Part shown: positions 25,179 through 37,463 of the stretch, piece after piece
Layout: every line of letters starts with the position of its first letter
How positions within the stretch are numbered: position 1 is the stretch's first letter
Source: DASTFY01 sp963813375
GTDB taxonomy: Bacteria; Actinomycetota; Acidimicrobiia; Acidimicrobiales; Ilumatobacteraceae
Length of the DNA: 64,000 nt
Assembly (NCBI GenBank): GCA_963813375.1
Contig: CAWEYT010000010.1
Coordinates: forward strand, 310,001 to 374,000
Direction: 5' to 3'
Notes under the pieces: generated by a model
Told to the model about the DNA's origin: nothing
Database searches by the model: none
The model's input: only the letters and a program-made list of their open reading frames with translations
Program-made: the position numbers and the translations under genes

Positions 25179-26047
25179 GGCCGGCGGGGGAACCGGTCGA
25201 CGTCGGGGACCCGCTTGTCCTTGAACGAGTCGCGGAAGTGCTGCGCCTCCTCGCTCAGGTAGAAGAGCATCGTGGCGTCGCCGGCCAGTTGCTGGATGCC
25301 GGCCAGACCGTCGTCGGCCGCGTTCATCGATGCCTTGAGCATCCGCAACGCCAGCGGGGAGTGGTGGAGCATGACGCGACACCACGCGACGGTCTCGCGC
25401 TCCAGGTCGGCCAATGGCACGACCTTGTTCACGAGCCCCATCTCCAAGGCCTCCTGCGCGTCGTAGAACTGGCAGAGGTACCAGATCTCGCGAGCCTTCT
25501 TCTGGCCGACGATGCGGGCCAGCAGGCCAGACCCGTACCCGCCGTCGAAGCTGCCCACCTTGGGTCCCGTCTGACCGAAGCGGGCGTTGTCGGCCGCCAC
25601 GGTCAGGTCGCAGACGACGTGCAGGACGTGCCCTCCCCCGACCGCCCAGCCGGCCACCATCGCCACGACCGGCTTGGGGGTGCGCCGGATCTGGATCTGC
25701 AGGTCGAGCACGTTGAGCCGGCCGATCCCCTTCTGGGCGACCTCGTCGTCGCCGATGTAGCCGTCGTCGCCCCGGATGCGCTGGTCGCCGCCGGAGCAGA
25801 AGGCGTCCGTGCCCTGTCCCGTGAACACGATGACCCCGACGTGGTCGTCGTCGCGGCCGCGGTTGAAGGCGTCGGCGAGCTCGAACAGCGTCTGCGGGCG
25901 GAAGGCGTTGCGCACCTCCGGGCGGCAGATGGTGATCTTGGCGATCCCCTCGGGCGAGGTCTCGTAGCTGATGTCGCGGTAGTCGTGGTCGGCCGGGCGC
26001 TCCCAGGTCACTGGGGCGTACACGTCGCCGTAGAAGTCAGGCATCAT
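25175..26047 (-). CDS. menB: 1,4-dihydroxy-2-naphthoyl-CoA synthase (MenB)
   Basis: Crotonase-fold enzyme that closes the second ring from o-succinylbenzoyl-CoA. 290 residues. ITICRPEVRNAFRPQTLFEL, then AFCSGGDQRIRGDDGYIGDD, the MenB-typical SGGDQ loop. RTPKPVVAMVAGWAVGGGHV, GQTGPKVGSFDGGYGSGLLA and the C-terminal FYLSEEAQHFRDSFKDKR all match MenB rather than general enoyl-CoA hydratases. Start ATG 26047 or 26044. The start is 38 bp from the divergent menE. Confidence 0.93.
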   Translation of the reverse strand: MMPDFYGDVYAPVTWERPADHDYRDISYETSPEGIAKITICRPEVRNAFRPQTLFELADAFNRGRDDDHVGVIVFTGQGTDAFCSGGDQRIRGDDGYIGDDEVAQKGIGRLNVLDLQIQIRRTPKPVVAMVAGWAVGGGHVLHVVCDLTVAADNARFGQTGPKVGSFDGGYGSGLLARIVGQKKAREIWYLCQFYDAQEALEMGLVNKVVPLADLERETVAWCRVMLHHSPLALRMLKASMNAADDGLAGIQQLAGDATMLFYLSEEAQHFRDSFKDKRVPDVDRFPRRP

Positions 26048-26085
26048 GGTCGGGCCAGCATCGCACCTGGATAGCGTCGGCTTCC

Positions 26086-27212
26086 ATGCCGGATCTGGTG
26101 GCGCTGGCCCTGCCGGGTGGCCCGGCGTTCGTCGACGCCCTGCGCCGGATCTGGGACCGGGGCGACGCCATGGCCCCGGTCGACCCGCGCCTGCCGGCCC
26201 CGGCCCGGGCCGCGCTCCTGGACGCGCTGGCTCCCGGCCGGCTGGTGGACGACGAGGGCGAGCACACCGTCGCCGGTGGACGTCCCGTCGAGCCGGGCGA
26301 TGCGCTCGTGGTGGCCACCAGCGGAACGACGGGCACTCCGCGCGGTGTCGTCCTGACCCACGACGCGGTGGCGGCCTCCGCGAGGGCGACGAGCGCTCGG
26401 CTCGGTGTCAGCGAAGGCGACACGTGGCTGGCCTGCCTGCCGCTGTCCCACGTCGGCGGCCTGTCGGTCGTGACGCGGGCCATCCTCACGGGCACCCGCC
26501 TCACGGTGCTGCCCGGCTTCGACGCGACCGCCGTCGAAGGGGCGGCGCGGGCGGGCGCCACGTTGGTGTCGCTGGTCCCGACCGCGCTGCTCCGCATCGA
26601 TGCGTCCTTGTTCCGGGTGATCGTGCTCGGCGGCTCCGCCCCCCTGCCGCACGGCCCTCCAACACGGTCACCACCTACGGACTGACCGAGAGCGGGAGCG
26701 GGGTGGTGTACGACGGTCGGCCGCTCGACGGGGTCGAGGTCCGGTTCACCCCCGACGACGAGATCCTGCTCCGCGCGCCGATGCTGCTGCGCTGCTACCG
26801 GGACGGGACGGACCCGAGGGACGCGGAGGGGTGGCTCCCCACCGGCGACGTCGGGGGATGGGCCGAGGACGGTCGCCTCCGGGTGCATGGTCGCCGGGGG
26901 GACCTGATCGTGACGGGCGGCGAGAACGTCTGGCCCGACCCGGTCGAGGCCCGCCTCGGCGCCCACCCGGCGGTGGCCGACGTGGTCGTCGCCGGACGGG
27001 ACGACGAGGAGTGGGGTCAGCGGGTCGTCGCCTTCGTGGTGCCCCGCGCCACCGCCGGCCGCCCCAGCCTCGACGATCTGCGGGAGTGGGTGAAGGCGGA
27101 GCTTCCCGCCTGGTGCGCGCCGCGGGAACTGGTCCTGCTCGACGGCATCCCGCGCACCGCCTTGGGCAAGCCCCGCAGGGACGCGCTGCTCGGCGCAGGC
27201 GAGCCCCGCTGA
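26086..27212 (+). CDS. menE: O-succinylbenzoate-CoA ligase (MenE), frameshifted
   Basis: Adenylating ligase for o-succinylbenzoate. The first part from ATG 26086 has LVVATSGTTGTPRGVVLTHD (P-loop), WLACLPLSHVGGLSVVTRA and FRVIVLGGSAP. A frame change occurs near 26655, after SAPLP. The second part continues with NTVTTYGLTESGSGVVYDG, EGWLPTGDVGGWAEDGRL, VTGGENVWPDPVEARLG and the lysine motif IPRTALGKPRRDAL. Combined length about 375 residues, short as usual for actinobacterial MenE. Divergent from menB. The break is probably a sequence error, since both halves are well conserved. Confidence 0.85.
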
Positions 27213-27226
27213 AGGCGAGATCAGCC

Positions 27227-27974
27227 TCAGGCGGTGCCGCGGACGCCCGCCCCGCCGTCGATCACGTAGGTGTCTCCCGTGATCCAGCTCGCGGAGTCGC
27301 TGGCCAGGAACGTGGCCAGGGCGGCGATGTCCTCCGGCTCCCCCAGGCGCTTCAGGGGCAGGCTCCCGGCCAGGGTCTCGCCGAAGTTGTCGACCAGCAC
27401 CTGGGCGAAGTCGGTCTTGACCAGCCCGGGGGCGATCCCGACGACGCGCGTCGGGCCCAGCTCGCCCGCCAGTTGGCGGGTGAGGTGGATGAGCGCCGCC
27501 TTGGTCAGGTTGTAGATGCCGAGGAAGCCCTCGGCCCGCATCCCGCCGACCGAGGCGATGTTGACGATGACCCCGGGCCGCTCCTTGAACGCCCGCTCCC
27601 ACGCGGAACGGCACCAGAACAGCGGACCCCGGAGGTTCACGTCGAAGGTCTTGTCGTAGCGGGGCGGATCGACCCCGAGGGTGGGGCCGTAGTACGGGTT
27701 GGTGGCGGCGTTGTTGACGAGGATGTCCAACCCGCCGAAGCGCTCGATGGTGGCCGCCACGCAAGCGTCCGCCGCCTCCAGGTCACCGGCGTTGGCGGCG
27801 TGGACGGCGACCTCGCCCTCCATCGTCGCCGCCGCTTCCTCGAGCGCGTCCTGCTTGCGGGAGGACAGCATCGACGCGGGCCCCGGACGCCGCGTACTCG
27901 GCCGCGATGGCCCGCCCGATCCCCCGCGAGGCGCCGGTCACCAGCGCCACCTTCCCGTCCAGTCGGAGCTCCAT
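27227..27974 (-). CDS. SDR family oxidoreductase (FabG-like), frameshifted
   Basis: Short-chain NAD(P)H dehydrogenase of about 249 residues. ATG 27974 opens MELRLDGKVALVTGASRGIG, with the TGxxxGIG cofactor loop, then AAEYAASGARV. One extra base near 27877 breaks the frame. MLSSRKQDALEEAAATMEG resumes it. The NNAAT block, NIASVGGMRAEGFLGIYNLT (catalytic Ser), YNLTKAALIHL (Tyr-x3-Lys) and the SASWITGDTYVIDGGAG end are all typical. 3-oxoacyl-ACP reductase, or another SDR of beta-oxidation. Convergent with menE. Confidence 0.85.
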
Positions 27975-28028
27975 GAGGGCGGGACCCTACAAGGGAGGCG
28001 GGCGGCCTGGCCCGGTAGCGTCGCCCGC

Positions 28029-29987
<1,959 letters not shown>

Positions 29988-30004
29988 CCGCCTAGTCTCG
30001 CTCG

Positions 30005-30452
30005 ATGCGCACGATCAGGACGATGGCGGGGGCGGTGCTCGCCGTGGCCGCGGTTGGCCTGGCCGCCTGCGGCAGCGACAGCGGGTCGAGCGCGACCTCG
30101 TCCGAGGGTGGCGATCTCTGCGCCAGCGCCGAGGAGCTCAAAGCGGCGACCAACGATCCCACCCTGCCGCTCGACGAGGCCGGCTTCGACCAGTTCCAGC
30201 AGCTGCTCGCGAACGTGCAGGAGCAAGCGCCGGCCGAGATCCAGGACGACATGAACGTGCTCGCCGATGGCTTCGAACGCCTGCGCGAGGTCTTCGAGGA
30301 GTTCGAGTTCGACGCTGACGAGCTCACCGCAGGAGGCGAGCGCCGAACTGAGTGCGAGGGCCGACGAGATCGCGAGCGACGAGTTCGCCGCCGCCGGTGA
30401 TGCGGTGAACGACTACTTGACGGAGGAGTGCGGGATCTCGCTCGACTCCTGA
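30005..30452 (+). CDS. Small secreted lipoprotein, frameshifted
   Basis: MRTIRTMAGAVLAVAAVGLA with lipobox LAAC (Cys about 22), then a Ser-rich linker and a helical domain (LDEAGFDQFQQLLANVQEQA, DDMNVLADGFERLREVFEEF). Near 30329 one extra base shifts the frame; the continuation QEASAELSARADEIASDEFA ends YLTEECGISLDS at 30452. About 148 residues. The two Cys outside the lipobox (GGDLCASAEE and EECGIS) could form a disulfide. The fold and function are unknown; such lipoproteins are common in actinobacteria. Convergent with the nitroreductase, only 3 bp between stops. Confidence 0.78.
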
Positions 30453-30455
30453 GGT

Positions 30456-31035
30456 TCACGGTCGGTCCCACCCACCGCGATGGATGATCTCCTCCGGGGC
30501 CCGGCGCCGCCGTCCGGCCGACACGCCGGGCCGATGCGCCTCGGCGCGGCCAACCGATCGCCAGTGCCCCCAGTAGCTCCAGGTCCGCCGGGATGCCCAG
30601 CGCGGTCCGTAGCTCCGCCTCGCCTCGGAAGACGCCGAAGAACAGTGCGCCCAGGCCCTGCGCCTCGGCGGCGAGGAGCAGGGTCATGACCGCGAACGAC
30701 GTGTCCACCGTCCAGTACGGCACCGGCCACGCCTCGACACCTTCACCGAGGCCGGTGGTCCGCTTGTCCGGCTCGGCGTAGCGCTCCACGTACGCCCCCG
30801 GGTCGGCCAGCGGAAGCAGGATCATCGGGGCATCGAGCAGGCCGGGCCAGGCGAAGTCCGCGCGCCGGTCGACGGGCAGGGTGTGATCCCAGAACCGCGC
30901 CGTGTCGGCCCCTTCCAGCACCACGAGGTGCCAGCCCTGGGTCTTGCCGGCGCTGGGCGCGCGGGACGCCGCGTCCACGAGCGCCTCCAGCACCTCGACC
31001 GGGATCGGCCGGTGCGGATCGAACGCCCGTGTCAT
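30456..31035 (-). CDS. Nitroreductase-family protein, frameshifted near the C-terminus
   Basis: FMN-dependent oxidoreductase. DAASRAPSAGKTQGWHLVVL is the nitroreductase signature. YWTVDTSFAVMTLLLAAEAQ and GLGALFFGVFRGEAELRTAL are the dimer/FMN helices, and LLGALAIGWPRRG precedes the tail. Near 30507 one extra base diverts the frame; the expected tail RRRAPEEIIHRGGW ends at a TGA at 30456. Without the correction the frame runs antisense through the lipoprotein gene. The ATG at 31035 (MTRAFDPHRP) truncates the conserved FEEVVRRRR segment, which is in frame upstream. A CTG at 31086 overlapping the upstream TGA could be the real start. Confidence 0.8.
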
Positions 31036-31082
31036 CCGCCGCCGGCGGACGACCTCCTCGAAAGGAGCGGACCGGGGTGGGG

Positions 31083-31742
31083 TCAGCTGCGAGACCCCAG
31101 CTTGAGCAGGTCCTCGGCCATGCTCCAGCCGTACACGATGAGCGACCCGCCCTTGCTGACGTTGACCGGGCGGAACATGGCGGCCACATCCGGATCCAGC
31201 TTGTCGGGCTTCAGGGTCTCGTGATCGAGGAAGCCGGACTGGCCGTTCGACCGCACGACGAAGCTCTGTTCCTCGTAGGTGCTGTCGACCCCGAACCGCT
31301 TGGCCAGGCGGCGACCCCAGGCTCGCTCCTCCCCGACCGCCCGGTGGCCGGGACGGGGGATGATGTCGGTGAGCGGCCGCAGGGCTTCCGTGGCGTCAGC
31401 AGCCACGAAGCGCGTGCCGATGACGACGTCCTCGTCCGGGAAGGCCATGAGGGCCCGGTGGAACGCCTCCCCCATGAGGCCCTTCAGCACCGCGTCCCGC
31501 TTGGACGTGCGCTTGACGCTGAGCAGGCCGAGCAGCACGCACGGCGTCCCGCCGATCCGCTCCAGGGTGGCGAACGCGAAGCCGTGCAACTTGCCATCGA
31601 TGCGGGCCCGCGTGCTGAGGACCCAGTCTTCCTTGGCTTTGGAGAGATCACCGATCCCGAAAGCGCCGCCCATCGACGCCATCTCGTCGAGGTCGGTATC
31701 CGTCAGGGCGGTGCTGTCCTTCGTCTCCACCTGGATCGCCAT
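31083..31742 (-). CDS. Conserved hypothetical protein
   Basis: 219 residues from ATG 31742 (MAIQVETKDSTALTDTDLDE). Alternating strands and helices (WVLSTRARIDGKLHGFAFA, TPCVLLGLLSVKRTSKRDAV, MGEAFHRALMAFPDEDVVIG) suggest a single alpha/beta domain, possibly of the GNAT acyltransferase type. I do not see a convincing acetyl-CoA loop. It overlaps the possible CTG start of the nitroreductase by 3 nt, so the two may form an operon. An upstream extension to 31838 adds low-complexity residues and is not favoured. Confidence 0.65.
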   Translation of the reverse strand: MAIQVETKDSTALTDTDLDEMASMGGAFGIGDLSKAKEDWVLSTRARIDGKLHGFAFATLERIGGTPCVLLGLLSVKRTSKRDAVLKGLMGEAFHRALMAFPDEDVVIGTRFVAADATEALRPLTDIIPRPGHRAVGEERAWGRRLAKRFGVDSTYEEQSFVVRSNGQSGFLDHETLKPDKLDPDVAAMFRPVNVSKGGSLIVYGWSMAEDLLKLGSRS

Positions 31743-31910
31743 CGCTTGACCGCTCCCCGGCAGCTCAGGCCGGGCCACGGCCCGGCGCATCGTTCTCGAA
31801 TGTCTGACCGCCGGCGCTCTTGACCGGCGGGTCACCATTTTGCCACCTGAAACACGGCCAGCGGAAAAGCGCCCCCCACCGCAGCGAGCGAGTCAACGGC
31901 CGCGCCGGAG

Positions 31911-32007
31911 GGGGTGTGGGGGAACCGCTCCTGCGGTGCCCCCACCAGAGGCCGATCCGGCTCCGCCGGTCGGCCGACGAGAGCTGAGTGCCGGCCGAAT
32001 GGCCGGC
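31911..32007. repeat. Intergenic structured element, copy A (3' side of dnaE)
   Basis: The 308-bp stretch from 31743 to 32050 has no gene. From 31911 it contains a hairpin GGGGGAACCGC / GCGGTGCCCCC (31918-31943), then CCGGCTCCGCCGG, then the hairpin GCCGGCC-GAAT-GGCCGGC (31990-32007). The same order of blocks recurs at 44398-44484. It is followed by a GAGCGAAGCGAG stretch (32035-32046) next to the dnaE stop. Likely a terminator or REP-like family. Confidence 0.6.
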
Positions 32008-32050
32008 GCCGACGAACTCGAGCGAACGGAGCGAAGCGAGTCGAGCTCGA

Positions 32051-35000
32051 CTACAACACGACCGCGTCGTGGCCGAAGGCCACGCGGAGGTCGCCGACCA
32101 CGCGGGCCAGGTCCACCCGATGCTGGTCCGGCAGGCGGAGGACCTTGCCCTCACCCAGGTGCAGGAAGACCGGTGACTCGCCCGGATGCTCGGCCAGAAC
32201 CGTCTTCAGCCGCCCGATGCGCTCGTCCGACAGGGCGCTGGCCGGGAGGTGGACCCGCAGGGGCGGGGCGGCGTCCCCGAACCCCTCGAACGGCGTGATG
32301 TCCATGCCGATGAGCTTGGGCGCGTCGTCACGGCGGTCCACCCGGGCCCGGACGATCACGATGGCATCGTCGGCCAGCTTGTAGCCCTGCTCCTGCATCA
32401 CCCGGGGGAACAGCGTGACCTCCACGGCGTCCTGCAGGTCCTCCAGGACGAAGACGCCCATGGCGTCGCCCTTCTTGGTGAACTTGCGCTGGAGGCCCGT
32501 CACCACGCCGCCCACGGTGAGGACGTCGCCGTCGGGCCGCTCCTCGAGGTCGGCGATGGTGCCGTCGGTCCGCCGCCGCAGCGAGCCCTCCACGCCCATC
32601 AGCGGGTGGTCGGAGACGTACAGCCCGAGCATCTCCTTCTCGAAGCGCAGCCGGGGCGCCTTGTCGAACTCGACCGCGGGGACGGCCACCCGTTCGTCGA
32701 ACGTGCCGTCACCGGCGCTCCCGGCGTCCTCGAAGAGGCTCATCACGCCCTGGTCCCGCTCCCGCCGCCGCTGGAGGGTGGCGTCGATGATCTGTTCGAA
32801 CACCTGCAAGAGGCCCTTGCGGGGATGGCCGAGCGTGTCGAAGGCGCCGCCCTTGATGAGGGACTCCACGCTGCGCTTGTTCAGCACCGAGGGATCCACC
32901 CGCTCCACGAACTCGTAGAACGAGGCGAAGGGACCGTTGCGCTCACGCTCCTCCACGATGAGCGAGACGAGCCCTTCCCCGACGTTGCGCACGGCGGACA
33001 GCCCGAACGGGATCAACCCGCGGCACTGCGCAGGCAATGCCACCCCCGCCGGCGCCTGCTCCACCGGCAGGGCCGTGAACTCCGACGCCGACACGTTGAC
33101 GTCGGGAGGCAGCACCTTGATCCCCATGGCCCGGCAGTCCGCCAGGTACACGGCGGCCTTCTCCAGGCTGGCCTTCACGCTGGTGAGCAGGCAGGCCAGG
33201 TACTCCACCGGGTAGTGGGCCTTCAGGTAGGCCGTCTGGTACGTGATGAGGCCGTAGCCGAAGGCGTGGCTCTTGGCGAACGCGTAGTCGGCGAAGCCCT
33301 CGATGGTGTCGAACAGCTTGGTGCCGAGGTCGCGGCCGTATCCCGTGGCCTCGCAGCCGTCGACGAACTTGGCCCGCTCCCTGGCCATGAGCTCGCGGAT
33401 CTTCTTGCCGCAGGCCTTGCGCAGGTTGTCGGCGTCGGCCAGCGAGTAGCCGGCGAAGCGCTGGCTCATGCGCATCACCGACTCCTGGTAGATCATGAGC
33501 CCGTAGGTGTCGGCGAGGACCTCCTCGGCGTCCGGGTGGATGTAGCTGACGTCCTGGCGCCCGTTCTTGCGCGCCGCGTAGTCCAGGTGCATCCGCTCGC
33601 CCATCGGCCCGGGGCGGTAGAGCGCGAGGACGGCAGCCACGTCGCCGAAGTCGGTCGGGGCCAGCGAGCGCAGGAGCTGGCGCATCGGCCCGGATTCCAG
33701 CTGGAACACGCCCATGGTGTCGCCCCGGCCGAGGAGCTCGTACACCCCGGCGTCGTCGAGCGGGACGGCGTCGATGTCGAAGTCGGGGTCCTTCGTCGAC
33801 CGGACCAGCTCGACGGTGTCGGTGATCACGTCCAGGTTCCGAAGCCCCAGGAAGTCCATCTTGAGCAGGCCGAGGTCCTCGACGCCGTGCATCTCGTACT
33901 GGGTGACGGTCGGCGCCTCGTCGGGCGGACGGCCCGGCTCGGGCTTGCGCTGGATGGGGAGGTAGGTGGTCAGCGGCTCCTTGGTGATGACGACCGCCGC
34001 GGCGTGGATGCCGTCCTGGCGGCGCAGGCCCTCCAACCCCAGCGCCACGTCGACCACCTGCTTGACGTCGGGGTCGGCGCCGTACATCGAACGGAGGTCC
34101 GCCGCCGCCTTGTACCCGTCGGCGAAGCGGGGGTGCTCCTCGAGGCAGTGCTTCAGCGGTGTGTCCCGCCCCATGACCAGCGGCGGCATGGCCTTGGCGA
34201 CGCGGTCGCCGACCGCGTAGGGATGGCCGAGCACGCGTGCCGCGTCCCGGACCGCGGCACGGGCCTTGATCGTCGAGTAGGTGATGATCTGGGCGACGTG
34301 GTCCCGCCCGTACTTCTGGGCCGCGTAGCGGATCATCTCGTCCCGGAAGCGGGAGTCGAAGTCCATGTCGATGTCCGGCATGGAGATCCGGCTCGGGTTG
34401 AGGAAGCGCTCGAACAGCAGGTCGTAGCGGATGGGGTCGAGGTCGGTGATGTCGAGGGAGTACGCCACCGCGCACCCCGCCGCGCTCCCCCGGCCCGGCC
34501 CCACCCTGATGCGGTTGTCCTTGGCGTGCTTGATGAGATCCCACACGATGAGGAAGTAGGAGCTGAACCCCATGTCCGAGATGACCTGCAGCTCGTAGGC
34601 CAGCCGCTCGGCGGCCTCCGGGGGCAGTGGCCGGCCCCAGCGGCGCTCGGCCCCTTCGAAGGCCAGGTGGCGCAGGTAGTCGGTATCGACGGTGAAGCCC
34701 TCCGGCAGCGGGAACTCGGGGAGCTGGGGCTTGCCGAACTCGATGGTCACGTCGGCCCGCTCGGCGATCCACAGCGTGTTGTCGCAGGCCGACGGCACCT
34801 CGCGGAACAGGTAGCGCATCTCCTGCGCCGGCTTCAGGTAGTGCTGGTCGCCCTCGAAGTGGAAGCGGTTGGGGTCGCTCATGAGCGCGCCCGTCTGGAC
34901 GCACAGCAGCGCGTCGTGGGCCAGGTGGTCCTCGCGGTGCGTGTAGTGGCTGTCGTTCGTGGCCAGGAGCGGTGCGCCGATCCGCTTGGCGATGTCGATC

Positions 35001-35612
35001 AGCTTGGGGTTCGTGTCGCGCTGCGGCCGCCAGCCCGTGGTCCTGCAGCTCGACGAACAGGTTGTCGCGCCCGAAGATGTCCTGGAGGCGGCCCGCCTTC
35101 TCCAGCGCGCCGGCCTCGTCGCCCTGGACCAGCGACTGGAGGACGTGACCCCCGAGGCACCCGGTGGTGGCGATCAGCCCGGCGTGGTGGCGCTCGAGCA
35201 GCTCCCAGTCCAGCCGGGGCTTGTAGTAGTAGCCCTCCAGGAAGGCGAGGCTGGCGAGCTGGATGAGGTTGCGGTACCCCTCGTCGGTCTCGGCCAGCAG
35301 GGTCAGGTGGTAGTAGAGCTTGCGCCCGCCCTCCGTCTCGCCCCCGGTGTCGTCCATGCGGCCGCGGCGGGGCGGCCGCTCGGAGCGATGGTCGTGGGCC
35401 ATGTAGGCCTCGGTGCCGAGGACGGGCTTGACCCCCTGGGCCTGGCAGGCCCGGTACAGGTCGAGGATCCCGTACATGTTGCCGTGGTCGGTGATGCCGA
35501 GCGCCGGTTGCCCATCCGCAGCCGCCGCCGCCACCAGCTCCTCGACCCGTGAGGCGCCGTCCAGCATCGAGTACTCGGTGTGGACATGGAGGTGGGTGAA
35601 CGAGTCGCCCAC
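32051..35612 (-). CDS. dnaE: DNA polymerase III alpha subunit (DnaE1), frameshifted
   Basis: Replicative polymerase of about 1186 residues. GTG 35612 has an AGGGAG box 9 nt upstream. It starts with the PHP domain, THLHVHTEYSMLDGASRVEE, ALGITDHGNMYGI. The frame breaks near 35024 (one extra base), where GLAA should continue QRDTNPKLIDIAKRIGAPLL. After that everything is intact: GPGRGSAAGCAVAYSLDITD, MPDIDMDFDSRFRDEMIRYA (catalytic Asp pair), the KMDFLGLRNLDVITD block and the helix-hairpin-helix region. The C-terminal OB fold (LTVGGVVTGLQRKFTKKG) closes the protein. Essential gene, so the break is almost surely a sequence error. Confidence 0.93.
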
Positions 35613-35697
35613 GACGGCGGCTCCCTTTCGAGGTGATGGGTGGCCGGTGCGGCCAGGAGCGAGTTACAACGGTGTGCTTTGCGAGGGTACCACCCGC

Positions 35698-36246
35698 TCA
35701 GAGGTACGTCCCCGGGCGGTCGGGACCCGCCTCCGGCGGGACCGGCTGACCGGGCATGAGCTGGCCCCGCATCTGTTCGAGCTGCTGGCGGGCGGCGAGT
35801 TGCTGGGCGAACAGCGTGGCCTGGATGCCGTGGAAGAGGCCCTCCAACCAGCCGACGAGCTGGGCCTGGGCCACCCGCAGCTCGGACTCCGTAGGCACCT
35901 CGCCGTCGGGGAACGGCGGGGCCAGCGCCCGTAGCTCGGCCTGCAGATCGGGCGAGAGGGCCCCGGCCAGCGCCTCGACGGAGGTGCCGTAGATCTCGGC
36001 CAGCCGTTCTCGCGAGCGCTCGTCGAGGGGCGCGGCCCGCACCTCGTCGAGCAACTGCTTGACCATCGAGCCGATGCGCATCACCTTGGCCGGCGACTCG
36101 ACCGCCTCCCGGTCCGCGGTCTCGGTCCCGGGCGCCGGCGGCATCTCACCCGGACCGAGCACCTCCGGCTGCTCAGCGGGAGATTCGGCCGGCTGTTCGG
36201 CGCCCACCGATGGCTCGGCAGGTACCGCCACGTTCTGGTCGGACAT
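35698..36246 (-). CDS. bpa: Bacterial proteasome activator Bpa/PafE
   Basis: ATP-independent ring-shaped activator of the 20S proteasome. 182 residues from ATG 36246, chosen because AGGAG lies 8 nt upstream. After an acidic, Pro-rich leader comes the family core AKVMRIGSMVKQLLDEVRAA, PLDERSRERLAEIY, then ELRVAQAQLVGWLEGLFHGI and TLFAQQLAARQQLEQMRGQL. It closely follows the mycobacterial protein. The last residues are GTYL, equivalent to the GQYL tail that opens the proteasome gate. It implies proteasome genes elsewhere in the genome. Located 85 bp upstream of dnaE. Confidence 0.93.
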   Translation of the reverse strand: MSDQNVAVPAEPSVGAEQPAESPAEQPEVLGPGEMPPAPGTETADREAVESPAKVMRIGSMVKQLLDEVRAAPLDERSRERLAEIYGTSVEALAGALSPDLQAELRALAPPFPDGEVPTESELRVAQAQLVGWLEGLFHGIQATLFAQQLAARQQLEQMRGQLMPGQPVPPEAGPDRPGTYL

Positions 36247-36407
36247 CACGAGCTCCTTGTGGTCGAGTCGATCATGCTCCACCCGCCGCCAGGAGTGGAA
36301 CCCGGACCTCGGCCGCCGTCAGGGATCCGTGGCGGCAGCGGAGGACGATTGGACCCGTGTCGGCCGGGTCGTCGAAGCTGACCGGATCCCGAGCCAGGAC
36401 GGCCACG

Positions 36408-37397
36408 TCACCGAGGCGTGAGCGCCGCGGCGCCCGTCACCCGGGGCCCCAACCACCCGTCGTCCAGCACCTGCTCGAGCGGCACCACCCAGGCCTGCGC
36501 GCCATGGGCCGCGGTGGCGGCATCGAGCAGGTCGGCCTCCCGGCCCGGGCGGGCATGGAGCCAGCGGAAGCGTCCCTCGCCCGAGAGGAGACGGGTGGCC
36601 TGCACGACCTCCGGGGCCAGCGGCACGGTGACGGGGACGTCGACCTGCCCGTGGTCGGCGGTGACGAGCAGGACGGCCCCCGGCGGGAGCACGGCGGCCA
36701 TGTCGGCCACCAGGCGGTCCGTGGCCTGCAGCTCGGCGTCGTAGTGGCGGCCCAACCCGTACTCGTGGGCCACCTTGTCGACCCCGTCGTAGTAGGCGTA
36801 GACGAACCGTTCCCCATCGCGCAGGAGAGCGCCCACCTCCACGGCCAGGCTCGACGACAACCGCCAGCCCACGTGGCGGACGCCGGCCAGGTGGGCCAGG
36901 GTGAAGCCGCTCCCTACGAACTCGGACTTGGCGACGACGGGCACAGAGCTCCCGAGGAACGGGCGCCGGGGCTGCACCTCGTCGGGCACGAACCGGCGAC
37001 GGGCGTCTCCCGCCGGCGTGTTCCAGCGCAGGACGTTGAGCACCTCGCCGTGCATCGCCATGCGGTAGCCGACGACACCGTGCTCGCCGGGCGTGAGGCC
37101 CGTGGCGATGCTGGTCAGCGACGTCGCGGTGGTGGTCGGGGCGACGGCGTCGATGGGCCTCCCGGCCATGGCGGCCAGCGTCGGTGCGAGGGCCGACCGC
37201 TCGAGGAGCTGATCCCAGCCGAGGCCGTCGAGCACGAACAGCACGACCTGGCGGGCGCCGTGGGCGGGCTCCGGGAACCAGTCCGGCAGATCGGCGGTGC
37301 CGCCCGGACCGAGGATGGCGGGGACGAGGTTGGTGAGGCAGGCTCCGGCGTAGTCGGGCACGAGGGGGCGGGCGGGCACGGTGGACCAGTCCACCAC
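36408..37397 (-). CDS. Alkaline phosphatase-superfamily phosphodiesterase/pyrophosphatase
   Basis: About 330 residues. QVVLFVLDGLGWDQLLE supplies the first metal Asp; VAPTTTATSLTSIATGLTPG supplies the Thr nucleophile and following helix of the nucleotide pyrophosphatase/phosphodiesterase family. YAYYDGVDKVAHEYG (metal Asp and His) and LLVTADHGQVDVP (Asp-His pair) complete the site. There is no signal peptide, so it is probably cytoplasmic. GTG 37397 or 37394 is chosen as start, near VDWSTVPARPLVPDYAG; the true start may be a little different. Divergent from the Rrf2 gene (67 bp). Confidence 0.82.
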   Translation of the reverse strand: MVDWSTVPARPLVPDYAGACLTNLVPAILGPGGTADLPDWFPEPAHGARQVVLFVLDGLGWDQLLERSALAPTLAAMAGRPIDAVAPTTTATSLTSIATGLTPGEHGVVGYRMAMHGEVLNVLRWNTPAGDARRRFVPDEVQPRRPFLGSSVPVVAKSEFVGSGFTLAHLAGVRHVGWRLSSSLAVEVGALLRDGERFVYAYYDGVDKVAHEYGLGRHYDAELQATDRLVADMAAVLPPGAVLLVTADHGQVDVPVTVPLAPEVVQATRLLSGEGRFRWLHARPGREADLLDAATAAHGAQAWVVPLEQVLDDGWLGPRVTGAAALTPR

Positions 37398-37463
37398 CTG
37401 GCCCGGCCGCGGCGCCAGCACCCCGGACGCCGAGGACGGGTGGGGGCGCCGTACGATGGACCC

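Noticed and set aside
30000..31035. Nitroreductase frame continuing to 29992 through the lipoprotein gene
   Set aside because: The tail past about 30507 is low-complexity antisense, and the neighbouring frame gives a normal nitroreductase end.
35000..35050. Programmed frameshift in dnaE
   Set aside because: No slippery heptamer or conserved structure, and many unrelated genes show the same kind of break.
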